A stretch of 33,002 bases of DNA, taken from Nemertoderma westbladi (taxonomy: Eukaryota > Xenacoelomorpha > Nemertodermatida > Nemertodermatidae). The position numbers and the translations under genes are program-made. The DNA lies in assembly GCA_032718475.1 (NCBI GenBank), contig JAUCBJ010009068.1:1-33002 (forward strand), in the 5' to 3' direction. Position 1 is the first letter of the stretch. The number at the start of each line of letters is the position of its first letter. Positions 1 to 9,065 of the stretch are shown here, piece after piece. Under the pieces are notes generated by a model. The model was not told the DNA's origin, did not search any database, and saw only the letters and a list, made by a program, of their open reading frames with translations.

Positions 1-1232
1 GCCGCTTTTGCTTCTGCCGCTGCCGCTTTTCTTTCTGCTTCTGCCACTGCTGCTATCTTTCTGTCTTCTATACGCTTTTTCCTTAATTGTTCTTCCTTTT
101 CTCTAGCGATGCGGAGTTGTTCATCGAATTTAGCTTGGTTCGCCGCTAACCTATCCACATCAATCGCATCTAACACAAGTTTGGCTCCTTCGCTATTAGG
201 GCTAAGTCCCTCTAGCCTTCTCCTCAACTCTTCATCTCCCACAAAACGCTGATAGTCTGACAGATAGATATCAATGGCATCCTTCTTATGCGGTTTCTCT
301 GCCGTCGCTTCACTTTCCACTTGGGAGAAAGTAGCGTCTGTTGATTCTCCATGGGTTGAGCGCTCCTCCAACTGAGCTTTCCACTGAGCTGCTCCTTGAA
401 CTTGGCGACTCACCCTTTGAAACCAAGTCTTTACGGCAACTTGCAACGACGTGTCTTGCTTTCGTTTAGAAGCCTCCTCAAAGGCGGATAAGATTAGCCT
501 AATCCGCAGAACTCTTTCTCTAACTTGATAAAGCAGCGATCCCTGCTCTTGAGGTCCTGGAGGTTGTTGAAAAAGTTGCTTTTCTATTCGCTCCATAGAG
601 CTGAAGAATCCCTGTGCGTATCCGGCTGCGGACCTCTTCCACACAGCTGGATCGATGGTTTCCTTGGCTACTCCCATCCGGTGTATGTCTTCCCAGGCAG
701 CTTCTGATAAATCAAACGGGAGTCCGGGTCCGGGAAAGTTCCATTGCGACTCGACAATAGACTTCAGTTCTTCACTAGTGTAGCCCGCGTAGCTATCTCT
801 AGTTGTCCGTTGACTCCTTGCCCAATCGATCTGGTGTTCTTCCACCGCGATCAATAACCCAGCGAGCACGGCTGCAGGAAGGATGAGAAGGGGATCCGTA
901 TAAACCGCATCCGTCATCTCTGCTCCGCTCTCGGGTGTCAGCTCTACAGTATCCTCACTACTGGAGCTGCTGGGCCGCTGAGGAATAAGTTCTTGACTAG
1001 CGGGTTGTTGCTGTTCCGCCGCTTGTTGGTCCCGCTTGACCTGAGCTCGGGTGCCTATGATAGACCTACGATGTTGGACCAGCCTAGGTTCTGTTATTAC
1101 TACTGGAGGGATGACCTTCCTCACAGTGGGAGGTGAACTGGATCTACGACCAGACGTTTGTACGTCTCTATCTGAGTCGCAGATAGTTACATCTAATAAA
1201 CTGTCTGACAGGTTCTGCTTAGTATCAGACAT
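1..1232 (-). CDS. Unrecognised large ORF, C-terminal part beyond the window edge
   Basis: Reading the minus strand from the ATG at 1230-1232, I find 410 uninterrupted codons to the window edge and no stop, so the protein is C-terminally incomplete. The start is supported by an in-frame TAA at 1266-1268 upstream and a G at -3. Visible features: a Ser/Gln-rich, probably disordered N-terminus (residues 1-110, with SSSSSED near 88-94); a hydrophobic helix-like stretch near 114-130 (LLILPAAVLAGLLIAV); a Trp-containing middle part (137-290); and a Glu/Lys/Arg/Ala-rich tail from about 360 onward that should form a charged helix or coiled coil. No catalytic motif or zinc knuckle is visible. The family is not recognised. 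A long intronless frame flanked by repeats fits a mobile-element ORF1/gag-like protein, but a host exon is equally possible. That it is a translated ORF is fairly likely; its role is unknown. Confidence 0.6.
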   Translation of the reverse strand, partial: MSDTKQNLSDSLLDVTICDSDRDVQTSGRRSSSPPTVRKVIPPVVITEPRLVQHRRSIIGTRAQVKRDQQAAEQQQPASQELIPQRPSSSSSEDTVELTPESGAEMTDAVYTDPLLILPAAVLAGLLIAVEEHQIDWARSQRTTRDSYAGYTSEELKSIVESQWNFPGPGLPFDLSEAAWEDIHRMGVAKETIDPAVWKRSAAGYAQGFFSSMERIEKQLFQQPPGPQEQGSLLYQVRERVLRIRLILSAFEEASKRKQDTSLQVAVKTWFQRVSRQVQGAAQWKAQLEERSTHGESTDATFSQVESEATAEKPHKKDAIDIYLSDYQRFVGDEELRRRLEGLSPNSEGAKLVLDAIDVDRLAANQAKFDEQLRIAREKEEQLRKKRIEDRKIAAVAEAERKAAAAEAKA

Positions 1233-1359
1233 GACTATATATACCGTTGAATGTCTACTGCTATATTACAGTCTGAGTAAGTCTAATAACTCAGTATTAA
1301 CTGCTAGCCTAGTAATTAATTACCGGTACTGCTACTCAGTGTAGCGTGATATATAATAT

Positions 1360-1620
1360 ATAAGGATACCGGTATGCTTATAGTATATATAACTATTATT
1401 ACAGACTAGGTTTATCACAGAATACCGGTATAATTTTAGCACAAATATATATAAATATATAATAGGCCTATCGGAATACCGGTATACAGCTTACTGTTTG
1501 TAGGATATATAATTCTGAAATAGAATTAATTACAAGTACCGGTATAATTTCAGCCTAGATTTATAGAAATAAAGATAATAGGCCTATCGTAAATACCGGT
1601 ATATCAATTATTTCAAATAA
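1360..1620. repeat. Diverged tandem repeat, about 110-117 bp, with ACCGGTA motifs
   Basis: The motif ACCGGTA recurs at about 1368, 1424, 1478, 1538 and 1595. Surrounding text repeats with a spacing of 114-117 bp: the pair at 1424/1538 is followed by TATAATTT, and the pair at 1478/1595 is preceded by ATAGGCCTAT. About two imperfect copies are visible. This lies immediately 5' of the minus-strand ORF and could be part of its promoter or leader, but that is inference. Confidence 0.65.
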
Positions 1621-2539
1621 TTGAATTTCTGTTACTTTAGGGTTACTTTGTTACTTTACTTACTTTATTACCGTTATTTGAGCAGTAATCCAACTGATAT
1701 TGAGACCTACTGGTTGTATGGTAGGCCTACGATTTATAAATCGTTAGATTTGATTTATAATATATATATACCCGTTTTAGTGGGTTTTGTCAATGTTTGA
1801 AATAAATGTTATTATTTCTGGGGTAATCACTACACAAAGCGGTGCGCTTTTAGTGAAGTGTTACGTATAGGACACTAAAACAAATAATTCTAATTTACCT
1901 AAGTTACTTAATACTACAAATTACGTACAATTCGGGTTGAGATTACAATCTCTAAATAAATGCAAAAATTTACAAAAACGCAAAATACGAATTTTTTTAG
2001 GGTAATTTTACAAGAAGTCTACAAACCAGCCTAACAAAGGGTTAGAAAACCGGTTATTACACGGACAGGGTACTACGGTATTTGAAATAATAAGTAGTAG
2101 TAAATACACTGCGTTGTCTAGATAGGAAAATACCACCGCCTGACGACCTATAGCCGTATCGCTATAGGTTCTACGTTATGTATCACGGAGTGTTCCTACC
2201 TAGAAGTTAATAGAGCTAATCGAATGTGCCTATCAACCACTTTACAACACAAATATAATGCCTACAATAATTACTTCGGAAAGTACCGTACACTAAACCC
2301 TAAATTAGGTACGAGTACTTGTATAACAGATAATCAGTAATTAAATATACTTGAACAGCTAAAAGAACCACGGCATCTGCTGGAGTGACCGATGCACAAA
2401 ATCACCAGTCTTTACCTACGCCGAGCAGCCCGTGTAGTACCGGGGTTAATTTAACTATAGCGGTATGTATAACAAACACAATTACTGTAGGAACAAACTT
2501 GGGGACTTGAATGTTGCGAATAATCGCATAAACTCTGAA
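1621..2539. other. AT-rich non-coding stretch
   Basis: No reading frame worth keeping on either strand. It contains an (AT)n run near 1756-1772 and several short palindromes. Nothing functional can be assigned. Confidence 0.6.
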
Positions 2540-3112
2540 TAATAAATATTACGCTACGCGTACAAACTACTCAAACAAAATACAGACCGAACACTGACAG
2601 ACTACTATCAAGCCTAAACAAACCACAGTATATGCAGACTCCGAAATGATTAGGGAGTATGCGCTCTAACCCAGTAGTGCGACTTATTCTTTAGTTGGGG
2701 TTTACCTTACAGCATTCGCTGCCCTTACTGCCTAATCGTACTTAATCGGACAGATGATCTACACACGCAGCAATCCGTTCAGACCTAATAACCGCCAGAC
2801 AACTATCCAGCCTACAAATTATCTAAATAAAATTATACGCTACCCGTACAGACTTACACAAACAAAGTACAGACTAAACGATGGCAGACTACTCTCAAGC
2901 CTAAATAAACTACAGGACATGCAGACTCCGAAATGATTAGGGAGTATGCGCTCTAACCCAGTAGTGCGACTTATTCTTTAGTTGGGGGTTTACCTTACAG
3001 CGTGGCTGCCCCTACTTCCTAACCGTACTTAATCGGACAAGTGCTCTACACACACTGCAATCCGTTCAGACTTAACAGCAATCAGACAACAGCTTAGCCT
3101 ACAAATTGTCTA
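2540..3112. repeat. Tandem duplication, 287-bp unit, about two copies
   Basis: A block containing CAGACTCCGAAATGATTAGG occurs at 2635 and again at 2922 (offset 287). The text CCTACAAATT occurs at 2811 and 3098 (offset 287 again). The two copies differ by scattered substitutions and small indels, so the duplication is not recent. No ORF spans it. The block lies 1.3 kb upstream of the minus-strand ORF at the left edge and may be sub-repeats of an element leader or LTR. Its role is unknown. Confidence 0.85.
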
Positions 3113-3508
3113 TACAATCTGATGAGGTTTACACGCCTTCTGTTCAATACTGGCCTACAAACAAATAAAACTTGACAGAAATAAGTAGAAATCTCAATAA
3201 AAAACCAGGGCTGCAGTCCCTGATTAATTATTAAGGCCTACTGGTATATAATTATCAAAATCGAATAATACTGCTGTACCTGTACTGCTGTAGGTACCGG
3301 TCCGGGTGGTTAGGTAGTCAGGCCTACTGACCTACAGATGTACCGGTTGACCGGTACTTTCAACTTTATTGCTTACTGCAATAAAGAAGCTATATCCTTT
3401 AATGTTCGCGCTTTCAGACCTTTGGCAGTTTAACCCGCCAAATTAGAATGTCTTCTAGATAATAAATCTGCTTTTAGTCTATGACAAGTATTTGATTCAC
3501 TACACTAG

Positions 3509-3568
3509 TCGAAACCAATCCGTGCGCGACCATTCACCCGCTGGATATTCCCGGGAGATTGGGTTCGA
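3509..3568. repeat. 12-bp inverted repeat, one mismatch
   Basis: The arms are TCGAAACCAATC (3509-3520) and GATTGGGTTCGA (3557-3568), separated by 36 bases. The sequence GGTTCGA recalls a tRNA T-loop, but no acceptor, D-arm or anticodon arm fits around it, so it is reported only as an inverted repeat. Confidence 0.55.
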
Positions 3569-4919
3569 CGGTTTAATTTTTATTGCTATGTAAGCCTAAT
3601 GTATTATTCGACTGACAGTAATATATAATCTCTGACAATATTATTCACCTTCGGTAATATTAACAGTTCCTTTAGGACGTGGCGCTTTATCTATATAAAC
3701 AGAGTTATGACTTAAACTACTCACAACGATATGGCTTAATTATAATTCACATATATGGCGCATTCTTTAGGAATGCTTCTTTAACAGACTCACTCATACA
3801 CAATGCTGCACAATACTGCACAATAATCTGACAATCTTCACTGATTTTAGTCACATATAAAAGGAACACAGGCTGACTCATGTAGGGTCTATCAAATAAC
3901 ATTAGATTCACTTCAAACCACTTTAACATAAGTCACAATCGTTTATCTGTAACCCTTCTCTCTTACCTTCGGTATATCAAGAACATTGGGTTTCGGGGTT
4001 GTTTATCGTTATTCCAAATATAATAATTCATCAACCATATTATGAAGAACTGACGGTAAATAGCAGTATAAAATAACTACTGAACACTGATTGTTATGAG
4101 TTTGCAATGTTTCAGCAGTCAGCATGTATGATCATCAGTCAGCAGTCATCAGGTATGTTAAATTGCAGCAGTGAGATATTTACAGTTAAAGGATATATGC
4201 CCTTTATAATTAAACCTACTAGTGTACGACTAAAAAGCAGTACAGCACAAAAAATACTTCCAAGCCGTTCTTTCTTTGGCTCAAGACTGAATGTAAGCAC
4301 TGCACATAGGCATTGCGTCATTTCTCGGAAATTCTCTGTACAAGGAGCCACAAAAACGCTCTCATTGGCTGACTGAACTGAGAGACGCCGTAGAACAAAG
4401 GAAATCAACACGTATGAATGTCAGCTGTTAACCGTAGTCATAGTAACTACTGTTCAAGAGTAGCTATCACCCTTTTGCGTCACGAATTGCCATAGAATCA
4501 TAAAATATACCTTTCACAGTACACATACGGAGGAAATAGGTCTTAGATCCTCTAAAAACACAGATACAGCAATAATACGGTCTCTTACACTTATTAAATC
4601 AACTACGGAGTATTTTAATGTAAAAGATAATAAAAATAACGGGGCAATTCAGCAAAGGCTTTTACACATATACTCATCACTTATTAAGAGTAGGGGAGAA
4701 TATGGACCGCGTCTGCGTGGGTTTAACATTTTATATTATTGTCATTAATAATTACTGTTTTGCGAGTTGAAATCGCTATTTTTCTATATATTCACGGTTT
4801 TATGTCTGAGAATTATTAACCCTGTCGTGAAATCAGATACTCCCTATGCACACATGATACATCCTTTGGTACGAACAACCGCAGTTCAAAATCCCGCCTG
4901 AATTGCTTGTAAGTCCACG

Positions 4920-4933
4920 TTTATTGGTTTATT
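4920..4933 (-). terminator. Candidate polyadenylation signals for the nucleotidase-like gene
   Basis: On the minus strand AATAAA occurs at 4920-4925 and again at 4928-4933, about 270 bp past the stop codon of the 5203-6771 gene. Such hexamers are common by chance in AT-rich DNA, so this is a candidate only. Confidence 0.3.
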
Positions 4934-5202
4934 TGTCTGATAGACTTTCCTAACATTTAGTTTACAATTAGTAAATATCGAAAGATATTGATATTCAAAA
5001 TTACATAAGAGATAAAACAATCATTAATGTGCGTTAGTTCACTACAAATTGTATTTTTGGGAACCACATTATGAAGTTATTGATGTTATATTTACGGTAT
5101 TAATAGATACTGACCTGAAAATAATTATACGATAGTAAATTCGTTTAAGTTTTAAGTAGAAACAAACATTGAATCAGCAAACCAAAGGGTACTACAGTAC
5201 TA

Positions 5203-6771
5203 TCATCTAATAACAGAATGAAAATGTGACTTTTTAGGTAATTGTATTTCGTGTGGTAACGCGGATCTATGGGGGTAGAAGGTATAGGTTATGGGATAGT
5301 TGAGGAAATTACAGAGGGATGAGGTATAAACATCGGCGAATCTAGATAGTCTACGGGAAAAGTAAGTTGGATTAGTGTAGGTCCTAAACAAACTGCCGAA
5401 CCGGGGGTTGAACAGCGTCTTATTGTAAACCCTTAGTGTTTGGCGCTCGTCCAACCACGAGTTCACCACCGCCGCTATCTCGCTATCCTCGGAATACAAC
5501 TGCGCTTGTTCTATAAGGTGTTCCAGATTCACCATCCAGTTTGTGGCTCGGCGGTACCCAATTGTGTTCATTTTATGGATTTCTTGGGCTAATTCAGGTA
5601 TAACAGCGCCGGTTGTCCACCCGTATTGTAACGTCGGGTCAGCTAAGTCGATATAAACAGAATCACCAATGTAGAAAACTTTTGAGCCACTCCATTGTGT
5701 CATATCGACGAAATCCTTAATGTTCCCTCGCATATAAACTCGTCCCTTATCCAGTTGATTAACCTTCTCCCAAGAGATTGTCTGTTTGGTTTTTTTATAC
5801 CTTCTAAAATGTTGGTGTTTATTTGTGAAGAACTTCGGTTTCATAGCTTGACAGATAACCACGTCAAACATTTGCAGCCAATCGGCCCCGAATATATTTA
5901 TCATCCCTTGGTTAACAAAATCGTAAGGTGAGTTGGTTATGAGAAATAACTTTTTCCCCGCCGCGTTTAATCGTATCAAAAACTCTCTGACTTTATTCCT
6001 GTTTTGTAGATATTCCGGGAGGTTACGTAGTATCGCGTTGTGGAACACCCCGGACAGATGGACGCTGGTCACAGCCTCACGGATATCTCTGTATATATTC
6101 TCCGGGTCGCATGTGTAGCCCTGCTTCAACAGATAATCCTGTATGTTCGTGATTAGGTTTATCTCGGGTTTTGAGAAGTGGTCCATCATTTGGTACATGT
6201 TTCCGCCTCCGTAGAAATCGCTCATTCGTTGTATCGGTACGTGGGCGCCGTCGTACAGGGACAGAACGTCTGCGTCACACACCGGTTCGTGTCCGCGGTA
6301 AACGGTCCCCAACTGGATGCGATGGAACGAATCCATCTTCATTAACATCCCGTTCCCAATGTCGAAATGGAGACCGCGGATAGCGAACTCTTTGTTGTAG
6401 TCGAGATGGAGGATGTCTTTGGGGTATTTGTTCTTGTTGATGAGGATGTCTCTAGCGAGGTCGTACAGAAGATGGGCGACCGATTCGGTGTAGGCGGCGA
6501 GGGTGTAATCGTAGTCGAAGCCGTACACCTCGATGTGCGACAACGGCGTCTCGTTGTTGGCGAACACGGCCTCCGGGTTTATCGGAAGTCCCGGCAGGGT
6601 GTTCGCCTCTTCCGAACAGCGCTGTTCCGAGGTGGCGTAGGCGTCCCACAGCTGGCGAACGGTTGGGGTTGCGGGTCGCGAGTCCCACAACCGGCGAATC
6701 GGAGCTCTAATCAGTTCTGGGTGCGGTCTGTGGCTGTGGCGGCTGGGGCCTTTACGACCATATAGTGCCAT
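5203..6771 (-). CDS. 5'-nucleotidase domain-containing protein, NT5DC2/NT5DC3-like
   Basis: A complete 522-aa protein of the HAD-type 5'-nucleotidase family (Pfam 5_nucleotid). HAD motif I is FDYDYT at residues 85-90 (nucleophile D86, acid/base D88). Motif II is ITNS at 278-281. The motif III lysine is probably K311 in AMKPKFF. Motif IV is GDSVYID at 369-375, with metal-binding D370 and D375. The C-terminal block around 458-482 (FGSLFRT, NPTYFSRRLSRFAD) is the hallmark of the NT5DC2/NT5DC3 subgroup, and the length matches that group (about 520-550 aa). Residues 1-40 are Arg/His-rich with few acids, compatible with a mitochondrial presequence (inference). Substrates of this subgroup are poorly defined. 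The ATG is the first after an in-frame TGA at 6832-6834 and has a good context (G at -3, G at +4). The whole protein is one exon; vertebrate relatives have many introns, so intron loss or retrocopying is likely. A possible 3' splice site (TTTCATTGCAG, ending near 6852) could mark a 5'-UTR intron. Confidence 0.95.
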   Translation of the reverse strand: MALYGRKGPSRHSHRPHPELIRAPIRRLWDSRPATPTVRQLWDAYATSEQRCSEEANTLPGLPINPEAVFANNETPLSHIEVYGFDYDYTLAAYTESVAHLLYDLARDILINKNKYPKDILHLDYNKEFAIRGLHFDIGNGMLMKMDSFHRIQLGTVYRGHEPVCDADVLSLYDGAHVPIQRMSDFYGGGNMYQMMDHFSKPEINLITNIQDYLLKQGYTCDPENIYRDIREAVTSVHLSGVFHNAILRNLPEYLQNRNKVREFLIRLNAAGKKLFLITNSPYDFVNQGMINIFGADWLQMFDVVICQAMKPKFFTNKHQHFRRYKKTKQTISWEKVNQLDKGRVYMRGNIKDFVDMTQWSGSKVFYIGDSVYIDLADPTLQYGWTTGAVIPELAQEIHKMNTIGYRRATNWMVNLEHLIEQAQLYSEDSEIAAVVNSWLDERQTLRVYNKTLFNPRFGSLFRTYTNPTYFSRRLSRFADVYTSSLCNFLNYPITYTFYPHRSALPHEIQLPKKSHFHSVIR

Positions 6772-6807
6772 GTCGATCGATATCGGAGAAAATTTTAGGA
6801 AATCTCT

Positions 6808-6842
6808 TAATAGACTGACAGAGAATATCTGTCAGTCTATTA
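6808..6842. promoter_or_regulatory. Perfect 15-bp hairpin just upstream of the nucleotidase-like start
   Basis: The arms TAATAGACTGACAGA (6808-6822) and its exact reverse complement (6828-6842) flank a 5-base loop, GAATA. The hairpin lies 37-71 bases upstream of the minus-strand ATG at 6771, so it would fall in the 5' UTR or core promoter. It could be a translational control stem-loop or a palindromic protein-binding site. The structure is certain; the function is inferred. Confidence 0.6.
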
Positions 6843-7346
6843 TTTATCGATCTGCAATGAAATACTTAAATGAAATACGGCAAATAATGCTAATATGCTA
6901 ACAATCACCTACCAAGTATCAATTAATAGAATATAGGCCTAAATGGAACATGAGTTAAAATGTTATACAAAACGTCAAAATATAAAAAATACAAAATGAC
7001 AGCAACATTCCCAGAAATTTGATGTTATGTTAATCCTCTAAAATATTTAATTCGAGATAAGCCCCCCCCCCCCCCCCCCCCCCCCGGTGGATAAGTAAAA
7101 CCAAAACAATAAATAGTAAATTGGTAGTGATATGACTGATATGCTGGTAAATTGAATTACAACCTACACAAACATTGCGAATACGATCAATAGTATACTA
7201 ACTAGGAATTAAATTTGAACTTGCCGCCATACTGGAACCCTAGGAGCGGGTCACATAATTTGCGAACTAAATTAGTTCATAGTTGAATCAGTTATAAGTT
7301 GTATATTTGGTACTTATTGATTGATAGTGATTATTATTTATTTCAG
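6843..7346. other. Intergenic or intronic stretch before the TMEM208 exon
   Basis: AT-rich, with no coding frame on either strand. It includes the C24 run (7062-7085), a branch-point-like TACTAAC at 7197-7203 and a pyrimidine-rich tract ending in the AG at 7345-7346. It is best read as the 3' end of a TMEM208 intron. Confidence 0.55.
7062..7085. repeat. C24 homopolymer
   Basis: Twenty-four consecutive C residues preceded by G and followed by GGTGG. Such tracts are length-unstable and can form i-motif or G-quadruplex structures. The exact length in an assembly is unreliable. Confidence 0.95.
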
Positions 7347-7554
7347 GCACAGCAAAGACATAATCATTTATACTGCGTTCGTTCAAATTACTTCCATGTT
7401 ATGGTCCTACTTATGGTTGCTATGGTTACTGGTTCCAGGGCGGGCAATCTATTTGCTTTGGGTGAACTTTCTGGGACCCTGGTTCTTTGCGGCGCCGCCA
7501 GAGGGAGACCAGAAGGAAAAACGAAAAGAGAAACGGAAGTTCCTACGGCATTAA
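7347..7554 (+). CDS. TMEM208: TMEM208 (SND2 family), terminal coding exon
   Basis: After a 3' splice site (TTATTTATTTCAG, AG at 7345-7346) the exon reads in phase 2. Its first base G would complete a codon from the previous exon, then HSKDIIIYTAFVQ and so on to a TAA at 7552-7554. The segment has a hydrophobic helix rich in Leu and Trp, followed by PGRAIYLLWVNFLGPWF, a signature of TMEM208. It ends in a Lys/Arg/Glu-rich cytosolic tail (KEKRKEKRK), also typical. TMEM208 is an ER membrane protein of the SRP-independent (SND) targeting route and has been linked to autophagy and ER stress. About 68 C-terminal residues are encoded here, against a usual total of about 170. The remaining exons are not visible in the 570 bp upstream or, as far as I can read, anywhere in the window. 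Either the intron is long and contains the antisense nucleotidase-like gene, or this is an isolated exon copy. The frame is intact. Confidence 0.85.
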
Positions 7555-7896
7555 TAATTAGTTAATAATTATTTTAGTAATTCATACTTTATTAACTATT
7601 TTTACTGGTTGCTAAATTTACTGTGCAGAGTTAACTTATTTTTCAGTTCGCGCGTTATTTGTGTTTCTACTTGTTTGGTTAATTAGATAGTATAGTTTAC
7701 TAAAGCTATGAAGTTTTCGATAGGTGTAAGATATGTATTATAGTAGGTCATGGTAAGACATTCTGTGAGTTAGAGCGTAGCACTTATTTTCCAAGGGAAA
7801 CATGTATCCCATAGGGTGGGTTTTTGGGAATTTTATTTTAGGCCGATATTTTACTTACACAAACAGTTGAAAATGATGACTTGGAGTTTATTGGGT

Positions 7897-7902
7897 AATA
7901 AA
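7897..7902 (+). terminator. Candidate polyadenylation signal for TMEM208
   Basis: AATAAA on the plus strand about 340 bp after the TMEM208 stop. Plausible as the 3'-UTR signal but unproven in AT-rich DNA. Confidence 0.3.
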
Positions 7903-7940
7903 TATGTCTAGACAATTCACTGACAATGACGGAGTAGTTT

Positions 7941-8140
7941 TACTGTCTGTCTGGCTGTTTTTCAGACTGTCTGTCTGTCTGTTGGTTTGTCCGTCAAATT
8001 ATACTAAAACACACAAAATATCTAAATGTTTCGCTATGTGGGTTTTCCTGGTCGGTGATTTCATTTCCGATGTCAATTTTGATTTTAAGAAGAATCTTCT
8101 TGGTATATCTATCAATCTGGCTGTCTGTCTTTCTGTCTGA
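7941..8140. repeat. Interrupted CTGT microsatellite pair
   Basis: Two clusters of CTGT repeats (about 7944-7985 and 8118-8140) flank about 130 bp of non-repetitive sequence. The open frame across it is a by-product of the tetranucleotide repeat. No other content is seen between 7555 and 8358. Confidence 0.7.
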
Positions 8141-8290
8141 ATGCCGGTCAAAAACAAGGCAGCATCAGGAGTTGAACAATAATTAAGCACTATTTCGTTC
8201 TTTATAATTCTAGCTAGACCTCGGTAAATATAATAATTATTAATATTATATTCATACTCCAATATACGAAATATAGGCGTACAGAGAGCA

Positions 8291-8310
8291 ATACATACAT
8301 ACATACATAC
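8291..8310. repeat. (ATAC)5 microsatellite
   Basis: Five perfect ATAC units in an otherwise AT-rich intergenic stretch. Confidence 0.9.
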
Positions 8311-8358
8311 AACGAAATTAATTCACCGGTATAGAGAGCACAAAAATGAAATAAATAA

Positions 8359-8760
8359 TCACGGCAATGAAAATACATAAAATGAGCGGGACCGCACTAA
8401 ATCAACATACAATAGGGCATAAATGTTATATTGACAACCGAAAGATAAAGAAAAAATAAATATAAATAACATTAAATTGTGCTTGCAATTTGCTTTTAAG
8501 CTTTTTAGTTCGTCATCCTCAAACATTATCTCTCCCAGACTGCACACATCCAACGCACCACACTTGGGGCACACTTGATCAGCAGGAGTCAAGTACCTGG
8601 GCTTTGTTATCACATGTGACGTCATTTCATCACGGAGAACCAGTTGAGAAACTTTATTGGCAATTCTTCTTAAGATTGGGTCGGCTGTCGAACGACAATC
8701 AGATGATGATTGTCGACAATTAGTAGTATATTTAATTAATCCGCAACCAATTAAGGTCAT
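8359..8760 (-). CDS. Doubtful coding segment with a CPKCG motif
   Basis: A minus-strand frame from the ATG at 8758-8760 to the stop at 8359. Roughly residues 15-75 look protein-like: DPILRRIANKVSQLV, then ITKPRYLTPADQVCPKCG, then an acidic FEDDELKSLKANCK. The last 50 residues (LMLFIFIFSLSFGCQ and on) look like translated AT-rich intron or UTR. A possible 3' splice site, CGTTCGACAG, would start an exon near 8688. CPKCG could be half of a zinc ribbon, but no matching second CxxC is present in this frame. The family is not recognised. It could be an exon of a larger gene, a transposon relic or chance. Confidence 0.25.
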   Translation of the reverse strand: MTLIGCGLIKYTTNCRQSSSDCRSTADPILRRIANKVSQLVLRDEMTSHVITKPRYLTPADQVCPKCGALDVCSLGEIMFEDDELKSLKANCKHNLMLFIFIFSLSFGCQYNIYALLYVDLVRSRSFYVFSLP

Positions 8761-9065
8761 TGGAACTATATGATAAGAGTAAGGCACAGTAATAATTCTA
8801 ACGAGATAATTATAACAATTTGTTGCACCTTAATTAATTACTGACAATTTTTAATTCGACACAAATTGATATTTCACAAATCAAATTTTTAATCGCAAGT
8901 TGTTGGCTTCATTAATATATCGAGACAAATTGATAAAACCTACTTTAGAAGAAACACTGAGTAATTCACGAAACTTATACATAGAAGAAGAAATGTTACA
9001 TCGTAAACCTAAAAACTGTGCGGTTATATCTGGAAATGTTGTACCATCTCCAAGATTCAATACTT
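8761..9065. other. AT-rich spacer before the first array
   Basis: About 300 bp with no frame, repeat or motif that I can support. The minisatellite starts abruptly at its end. Confidence 0.6.

Larger units (their letters stand above)
3113..5202. other. Intergenic AT-rich stretch without a supportable gene
   Basis: About 2.1 kb with only 60-90-codon frames on both strands that resemble no family and overlap one another. It includes a patch near 3280-3360 rich in TACCGGT/AGGCCTAC palindromes, and a short inverted repeat listed separately. I see no TMEM208-like exon on the plus strand. Confidence 0.6.

Noticed and set aside
3509-3568. tRNA gene suggested by GGTTCGA
   Set aside because: No cloverleaf can be drawn; the match is explained by a 12-bp inverted repeat.
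4107-4411. Overlapping frames of about 90 codons on opposite strands
   Set aside because: Mutually antisense, no recognisable domain, no splice or start support.
1233-5202. LTR and primer-binding site for the left-edge ORF
   Set aside because: I searched by eye for a TGG-started tRNA complement and paired LTR ends on the minus strand and found none convincing.
5695-6765. Plus-strand frames and the second minus frame inside 5203-6771
   Set aside because: Shadows of the nucleotidase-like gene in other frames; no conserved motifs.
7299-7565. Alternative plus-strand frame of 88 codons over the TMEM208 exon
   Set aside because: The neighbouring frame encodes the conserved TMEM208 C-terminus, so this is its shadow.
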